A stretch of 64,000 nucleotides of DNA. It comes from Scilla litardierei (Eukaryota; Streptophyta; Magnoliopsida; Asparagales; Asparagaceae). A model generated the notes under the pieces. The model ran no database searches and was not told the origin of the DNA. It saw only the letters and a list, made by a program, of their open reading frames with translations. A program made the translations under genes and the position numbers. This document shows positions 57,801 through 64,000 of this stretch, piece after piece; within the stretch, counting starts at the first letter, position 1, and every line of letters begins with the position of its first letter. Where the stretch lies: NCBI GenBank assembly GCA_030789695.1, contig CM061141.1, positions 320,356,452 to 320,420,451 on the forward strand, written 5' to 3'.

Positions 57801-58387
57801 CTTAGGGAAAAAGGAAATCGAAAAATACTTTCAGAAGATTCAGGATTTGTAATGGAGATGTTCGAAGAGTGACGACGATCGTCATGAGGCGATCTCGTGA
57901 ATCGAGGCAAGGAAATTTGGGCAGGTGATCAGAACACACATACGCCTAGGATATGATTCTGAAGGATCTACGGGGAGACTCCTACGGTCGACCAACTAAA
58001 GATTTGGAACTAGGCACTAAGACCTTCTAAGGGGCTGGACGGTAATGAAATGCGTTCAGCTTGGTCCGAAATCGATGAACCCAAAAGCGAACGACCGAAG
58101 AAAATCCTAGAAGTCTAATATGGTCAGGGGTAGACAATAACCACTAAGGTAACTCCTACGACGATTAAATCAATTGCTGGCAGGGGGTCTAACTAACAAA
58201 CAGAGGCCTCTATCTAACAAGCACAGGCGTCTAACTGAGTCTTCTTATCACCTAGTGTCCTAAGAAAACGACTAGACTCGGGCTTATGACTCGGATGTTG
58301 CAATTTATTTAATGGACATTCCGTTATTATCGTTGTTTCGTTGATTCGCAATTGCAAGACTGACCTGCATGGGCCACCAACAAAACC
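54821..58387 (-). other. Non-coding interior of the minus-strand LARD
   Basis: Next to the 3' LTR lie the polypurine tract and a hairpin, stem AAAGTCCG with AGGA loop on the minus strand (54839-54858). About 54860-56600 is strikingly poor in G on the plus strand, made of CATA, ACTA and TATAC words. From about 56650 to 58380 composition returns to normal with G-rich stretches. No reverse transcriptase, integrase or gag motif can be read in any frame. The end by the 5' LTR reads GGTTTTGTTGGTGGCCC on the minus strand, which is not a Met-tRNA primer site. Confidence 0.7.
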
Positions 58388-61264
58388 TGTCACGCCCCGC
58401 TTCCCAAAAATATGGAGGCGAAGCGTGAGAAGGTCCGCTCAGACTTGAAGCTGCAAAGCTGCAAGTCCGATAAGCGTCAATCAAATTTAAAACTGCAGGT
58501 CCTTGCAACGCGAAACGAAACAAAGATAATAATAACGAAAGAGACAAAAGAAACATCTCAGAATATCCATAGCAATAATCTCAACATCACAGAAAAGCCA
58601 CCAGGCTAAAAGAAAAGAGCCTAAAAGAGGCCGAGCATGGCCAACAAAAGTACAAAGTACAACAACAAAGTAATGGTGCAAGCACCGACATCTAACAGTA
58701 ACCTAAAGCAAAGCAACGCCAACATGCTCTAAAACTGGTCTCCGGTGTCCACGAACTCCTCGACGAACGTAGGCTCAGTGTCAGCAACTACCTCGTCTGC
58801 TACAACTATCTCTGGCTCAGGGTCTAACATGTGACACCCAAAGAGAAAGGGGCACATGTCAGCAAGTCTGGAAGACTTGTGCAAGTGAAACTGAAAGTAC
58901 AAGTAAAGCAACCTAGCAGTTCTAGTATGATGCGATGACATGGCAGTTAAAGTATGGGTGCGGCAGGTAAAGTAAAGTAAAGTAAAGTACGAGCATGGCA
59001 TGGCATGGATGACAAGTATTACATGAATCATTCACAAGACAAGTACAAGACAAGAAAAGTAAGCACCTCGTGCACAGAGATTCCGTCTTTTGGCTAGAGG
59101 GCGGATCAGGCCACTCTTAAGCTCAAGTAACCGTTTATCCCTACCCCTCCACGTGTATCGGGCATTGGTTTCTAGCCAACACATGAGGCCCGCTTCTGGA
59201 CCACGAGCCAGGAAGTGTTTTAAACAAGTATGTCGTAGGGGTGCACCTAGCCGGTCCAGGGAACCCGGGCATTGGCTTTTGACCAACACATGAGGCCCGT
59301 TTCCCCCGGAAGTAGTTTTCAAGGAGTACAAGTATTGTAGCGTGTGCTACGAACGCGACATTCAATGCATGGATGACATGACATGGCAAGTAGTAAAGCG
59401 TACAAGTAAGGAAAGTAAACGTGACAGTTTAGTATGCATGAACAACAAGTTTAAGGGGTGGATCTAGCTTCGTTGTCAAGCTAGATCAATTAGGTGACGG
59501 ATCTAGTTTCGTTGTCAAACTAGATCAAGTGGGCGTCTAGCCAGCTATCATTTCACTGACTAGTCTCTTTTACGCTAGGAACAAGGAAGTGGCCTAAAAA
59601 CATGGCCCTACACAAGAGTTGGCAAGTTTCACTTGCCTGCAAGCACGACGTCTGAGCACACCGTCCAATGAGTCCAAAATCACAATTATCCTACGTGCAC
59701 AAGTCCACCGGCCTAAAGTCCATATTATTAATCTTGATTAGTGAATTTAAAACATTTAAAATACTTTGAAAATACCGATTTTAGTCTTGATTAGCATGCA
59801 TTGGGTTGGGGGTCCTAGGGGTGCAAAACGTTACCTCAACACGACGCGAAAGCTACACCGGCGTCGGGTAGCGACACCGGGGGTTGGAATAATAGAACGC
59901 GCTCCAAGTCCTGATTCCAATATAGTTTCCTCGCTGGAAAGTTCAGAGCATCAACCCGGGCGACGATTCCAGATTCCAAAGCTCGCACGTGCGACGACGG
60001 CCTACGACGTGCGACGACGTCGTACGCGGCAAGTCGTCGAAGAGAACACACTTAGGTGGGGCTCACAGCAGTCCTAGGGGCCTTTGGGGGACCCACAATA
60101 ACTCTGGAGAACTTGGGGGGCCCACGGTGGCAAGTGGTGCGACGGATGCGGGGTTGCGACGTTTGCTCTCGGTCGTACTCAGCCAAATGCGGGGGGCTCC
60201 GTCGGTCGCTACGGGGAAACGGGCTTGTGCAGCGCAGCGGGTCGGTGCGGGGTCGGGGCTCTCGGTCGGTGCGGAGGGAGGGGTCGGTCGTGCGCTGTGG
60301 ATGCGGGGGTTGCAACATCGATCGGTGCGGGCGGCCCGCTCGGTCAGACACGAGCGGATGCGGGCGACAAGGCGGGGTCGATGCGGAGCGTTGGTGCGGA
60401 GCGGGGATGCGGCGACAGCGGGGGCGGCCATCGGTCTGACCGAGAGAATCTCTCGGTCAGGCACGGAGAAGCGGGGCGATGGCTGCAGCGGAGTGGGCGG
60501 GGCTTGGTGCGGGTGGAGCTGCCGGTCAGACCGAGGGAACGGGGGCGATTTCTTCGGTCGTGCGGCTGCCGTTCGTCGCAACGTTGCGACGAATCGTCGC
60601 AACGTCAATTTTGGGTTTTGGAAGAGGCTAGGGCTAATTTCTTGCGAAAATAGGTCTTCCTAGGGGTTGCTTATATAGTATAGATGGGTTGACTTGGTCT
60701 AGGGCTAAATCTAATAGGATTAGAAGTTTAAAATAATTTAAAATTTGAAATTCAACTTCTCCAACTCACCCAAGGATTTGACTTGGTCCAAATGAGCTGG
60801 AAATTGGCTCAAAAATTCTTTAAAACGTTTTAAACTCAAATAAATTTTATTTGGCCGAAAATAATTTAAAAATTAATTATTAAAAATAATATAAAACTTG
60901 TTAAAAATATAAAAGTGGTCAAATAAACTCCAAAAATTATAAAATAAATATCGTGGTGATCGTGACGACGAATGTGAGCTAACTAAGAAGACGGATCTCA
61001 AATTCGACGTCGGACGACGAAACTAAAAATAGAAACGTCTCCCGTCAAGAGTGAAAATCGTCACGTCTCATCGAGTAAGTTTAAATTGTGGAAAAACGAC
61101 TCGAGAAGTGTCGTTCCAAGATAGTGCCACTATTTAATACTCTCAGAGACGTTCGCAACGGCATATCACACAAAAGTGTTCACGAACAAACAAAGTCTAA
61201 AACAAACACGTGCACGGTCAAAAGCACGTGCACGAACAACGTACCACGAAAAGTGGTCGTTACA
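58388..61264 (-). repeat. 5' LTR of the minus-strand LARD (2877 bp)
   Basis: Nearly identical to 51921-54820. The main difference is a single GTTGCAAC unit near 60308 instead of four, plus about a score of scattered base changes. Confidence 0.9.
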
Positions 61265-61269
61265 CTAAG

Positions 61270-61905
61270 CCTAGGAGTTACAAACACAACTAAATTCCAA
61301 AATAAATGGATAAAATTATAGATCCTTAATCCATGTCTGCTTGCAAAGCACACATCTAACAAGTACCAAATCTTCTTGCACACTTCTCAAATTGTCAAAC
61401 ACTTCTCAAACATGTCTTTAATTTATGATGCATTTTTAATCTCTGGTCAAAACTTCTCAGACACATCCCTACTTTATGATATATTTATACTCCAAACACT
61501 TCATGGACACATTTATTTACTGTTTATGAAACAAACAAACAAACACACCCCTCTGGAGTGATCCACTAGGTTTTTGGAATAAAAGAGGGATTTTTGTGGG
61601 AAAAGTATGATTTTTATGGATGGAAAAGAAAAAAGATGGGATTTTTATAAAGAAAAAATCTGTAAATAAAAGGATAACTAGCCCCAATTCGAGAGGATGA
61701 CACACTCCTTACTTTTGATTCGATATGAAAGTCTAAGATCTCCGGTTAGGGTTCATCATGGACACCTAGAACAAGGGGTTTCACAAAAACAATTCATGTG
61801 TGCCCCTCTCTTAGCCTGTCCTAGTTTAAATAAAAGAAAATTACAAAAATGAAAAATTACAAAAATACCCTAAAATGACCTAAAAGCAAAACACATCACT
61901 ACACC
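61270..61905. other. Flank of the LARD and decayed gypsy 3' region
   Basis: AT-rich, no gene. The part from about 61680 to 61905 probably belongs to an LTR of the minus-strand gypsy remnant that follows, since a pol-tail-like sequence starts at 61910. LTR ends could not be fixed. Confidence 0.4.
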
Positions 61906-63290
61906 GTCCCCGAAGAACCACCTTGTCCTCAATGTGATGTCATTAAAACACGTGGGCTCACTAGTCCAGATGGAGGTTCTCGTCCCCTCCCGGCTCCTCC
62001 TATTCCACTAGCTAGCCTTCTTCATCCTCAACGATCAACATCTGAAGAGCAGGATCTTTGCAGCGATGTCCAGGGTCACACTTCTTGTCGCAACGGAAGC
62101 AGCGTCCCTTGGTGTGCCTCTCCTGAATTTACACCTCTGTGAGCCGTTTTGCCTACTGTCTGGTTGAAGCTCGGTGTTCTTCTCGTGACTGGTTTCGAGC
62201 CCTCCTAACGACACCTCCCCTCTCGTTGCTATCTGGATCTGAAAAGTGGATCTGCTCCACGCTCCTCGGGCTCGCTTCTCCTCTGCTAGCATGTCCTTAA
62301 CCATTCTCGCCAGGCGCATCCAATCTAACAAACACTGTGACCTTTGAATCCACAACTCCACCATGATGGTGGGCTTCATGCCCTTCATAAACCACCCCCT
62401 CTAGAGACTCTCCTGAAACTCCACGGACAAGGACTGCCAAAATCTCGAACTTCTTCATATACACCTTGACCGCCCCTTCTGTCTCAAGGTATACAGCTGC
62501 TCATATACGTCGCCCCACTAAATCTCCTTGAACCAGTCCAAGAGACAGGTCGTGAACTCATCTCATGAGCGAAAAGACTGTTGCTGTTGCATCCACCTAA
62601 GCACATCCCAACGGCCCTCAGCCACTCGGTCTCCTGCACATGTGACACCTCGAAGTATGGTTTGGCCTTGTAGATCCACCCGTCCGGGTCCTCCCCCTCA
62701 AAATAGGCATCTTCAACTTTCTGACTCTTTTCTCTGCGATAACCCCTAAACGCACCTCCCTTGATGGTAGTCATGGCGTCGTAACGAAATAGGATCAGGT
62801 GCGTCATAGTAGTCTCTCGCAGGGTCCCGATCCTCTCCATCAGCACCCACCCACCCAACCTCTCTCTAATCAGCTCCTCTGCCCATGAGGTTCCCACGGT
62901 CATCGCCGTGGTATCTGATGTCGTCTTCGTAGACCATATCCAAGTCTATAGGTCTTCTCTTGTAAAAATATGCACCGAAATCCTCTCGGAGGTCCTCAAA
63001 TCTCTCACCAACTCCCAGGCGCTGCTCCTCCTGCCCGAACGCCCTTCTCGGGGCCACCGGAGGCTCGAAATGGGCTACGCGGCCCTGATGAAGCATTGCG
63101 GGGCCTTGGCGGGGCCACAGGGGCCCGGGGTGGTCTTGGCAGGCTCGCTGGGGCTGCGCGAGGCCCTGGCGGGCCGCCAAGGATTCGGTAGGGGCTCAGC
63201 GAGTCGCCAGAGGCATGTGGGACTCCGGGCGACCTCGTCAGGCACCGCTGAGGTCCGACACCTCTCCCCAGCTGTCATGGGGCGGCTCTC
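61906..63290 (-). pseudogene. Gypsy gag remnant joined to a pol tail
   Basis: On the minus strand, a region from about 63290 (MNTESRPMTAGERCRT) runs through several frames to EGEDPDGWIYKAKPYFEV (about 62640-62700), the conserved gag core of Ty3/gypsy elements. It reaches the zinc knuckle CFRCDKKCDPGHRCKD (about 62049-62097). Almost directly after it comes IEDKVVLRG (near 61910-61935), which resembles the end of pol just before the polypurine tract. The protease-to-integrase part therefore seems deleted. Frameshifts and stops are frequent. Composition is GC-rich, unlike the neighbours. Confidence 0.65.
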
Positions 63291-63561
63291 CGTGTTCATC
63301 GCCTTCTTCATCTTCCATGACCTGATCTGCGTCCGAAAGAAGCCATTCGTGAAAGGGATCAACTTCCCCCACCCCATCGTCAAAGTTCTCGCCTTTTGTT
63401 CCAAATCTAGGACTGAATCTATCTTCTGGAAGAGCGCTGGCCTTGCTTTAGGCAATGGGACGAGGCAGGCCAGGAAGGAGGATATGAGGGAAGCATGCAA
63501 GCGAGTCATGAAGGTCGTAAATCATATGATGTTTTAAACAATATCGATCGGCCTATTGCTT
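63291..63561. other. Spacer between gypsy fragments
   Basis: A GC-moderate stretch likely belonging to the 5' part of the same gypsy remnant (minus strand). No primer binding site or LTR end is recognised. Confidence 0.3.
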
Positions 63562-63789
63562 TTATTTCTCCTTGACAGGTTGAATCTCATCACGAAGGGA
63601 TTTCCTTCTAGAACAAGAGTGAAGAATGAATGGCAGAGAATTTCTTTTATCTTCATATTCTCGATAGCTAGTCGTGCATTCTTCCTCTCTTACTTTACCT
63701 TTTGCGGATAAGTAGTTGGTCTTTTCCCTGGCCCCGCAACCAAGAGTCACTAGTCGAAAGCTTGATTGACCAGGAAGACAAGCTAAAAG

Positions 63790-64000
63790 AAATCCCAATA
63801 AGGAAAGCTCGACGTGAGATTTGACGTCCTGTTGCAACGTGGGCCAGTAGTATCCAGCCCGCAAGATTTTGTGTGCGAGGGACTGGCTCTCGTAGTGGTT
63901 ACCGCACAATATCTCGTGTACCTCCTCCATCTCCGGTAGTATCTCCTGCTCGCAGAGGCATGTCAGCAAGGGAGAAGAGTAGCCTCGCTTGTAGAGGATG
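63790..64000 (-). pseudogene. Gypsy integrase zinc-binding fragment at the window edge
   Basis: The minus strand reads VHEILCGNHYESQSLAHKIL followed by RAGYYWPTLQQDVKSHV. This matches the histidine half of the HHCC finger and the GYYWPT motif typical of Tat/Athila-type gypsy integrases (HEGICGNH... type). It is cut before the cysteine pair on one side and by the window edge on the other. It is a different lineage from the chromoviruses elsewhere here. Confidence 0.65.

Larger units (their letters stand above)
51921..61264 (-). mobile_element. Non-autonomous long-LTR element (LARD, Tekay-like), TSD CTAAG
   Basis: LTRs 51921-54820 (2900 bp) and 58388-61264 (2877 bp) are nearly identical and begin TGTCACGCCCC and end GTTACA on the plus strand. 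The perfect duplication CTAAG lies at 51916-51920 and 61265-61269. The polypurine tract reads on the minus strand next to the left LTR (AAGGTGGGGAGGA before TGTAACG), so transcription runs on the minus strand. The 3.57-kb interior has no gag or pol domain. The minus-strand TGTAACGACC start and the tract context resemble Tekay/Del chromoviruses. The near-identical LTRs indicate a recent insertion, mobilised in trans. Confidence 0.9.

Overview
The window reads as nuclear DNA of a flowering plant. It has one clear intron-containing plant gene, a gibberellin 3-oxidase at the left edge, and most of the rest is LTR retrotransposons, a hAT DNA transposon and MITEs. Initiator-Met tRNA-type primer binding sites, TG...CA LTRs, 5-bp, 8-bp and 9-bp target-site duplications and GT-AG introns all fit. 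I see no prokaryotic features, and the species cannot be fixed from the sequence alone.

Layout. 1-1175: upstream region of the gene. 1176-2479: GA3ox, two exons. 2480-5484: intergenic, with an LTR scrap, a Mutator-type MITE and an 80-90 bp tandem repeat. 5485-12197: a SIRE/Maximus-like Copia element that has kept gag but not pol. Its left LTR is preceded by a copy of its own 3' internal end, and its right LTR is cut off at a perfect 104-bp inverted repeat. 12660-13870: remains of another Copia element. 13871-21368: intergenic DNA with a Tourist-like MITE, a hAT-like MITE, a duplicated poly-T/poly-G block and possible exons of an unidentified minus-strand gene.

21369-33613: a Ty3/gypsy chromovirus on the minus strand (about 610-bp LTRs, TSD GATAC). 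Its integrase is split by a 6.4-kb hAT element (22810-29237, 8-bp TSD GTGTAAAC). The hAT transposase, reconstructed here as three exons, has one premature stop and a Tyr/Gly/Ser-rich tail. 33951-39479: a second, older chromovirus on the plus strand with many stop codons.

43900-51012: an element of two 3.43-kb LTRs around only 245 bp, possibly inserted in the last exon of a host gene. 51921-61264: a minus-strand element with 2.9-kb LTRs, perfect TSD CTAAG and a 3.6-kb non-coding interior. The sequence next to the polypurine tract suggests both are non-autonomous relatives of Tekay/Del chromoviruses. 61900-64000: minus-strand gypsy debris (gag joined to a pol tail; a separate integrase fragment at the edge).

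No element looks fully autonomous. The most unusual signals are the array of about 18 copies of a CAGTCGACTG-like palindrome in the Copia LTRs, the hairpin just upstream of the polypurine tract in three different gypsy-type elements, the low-complexity tail of the hAT transposase, and the 104-bp perfect inverted repeat.
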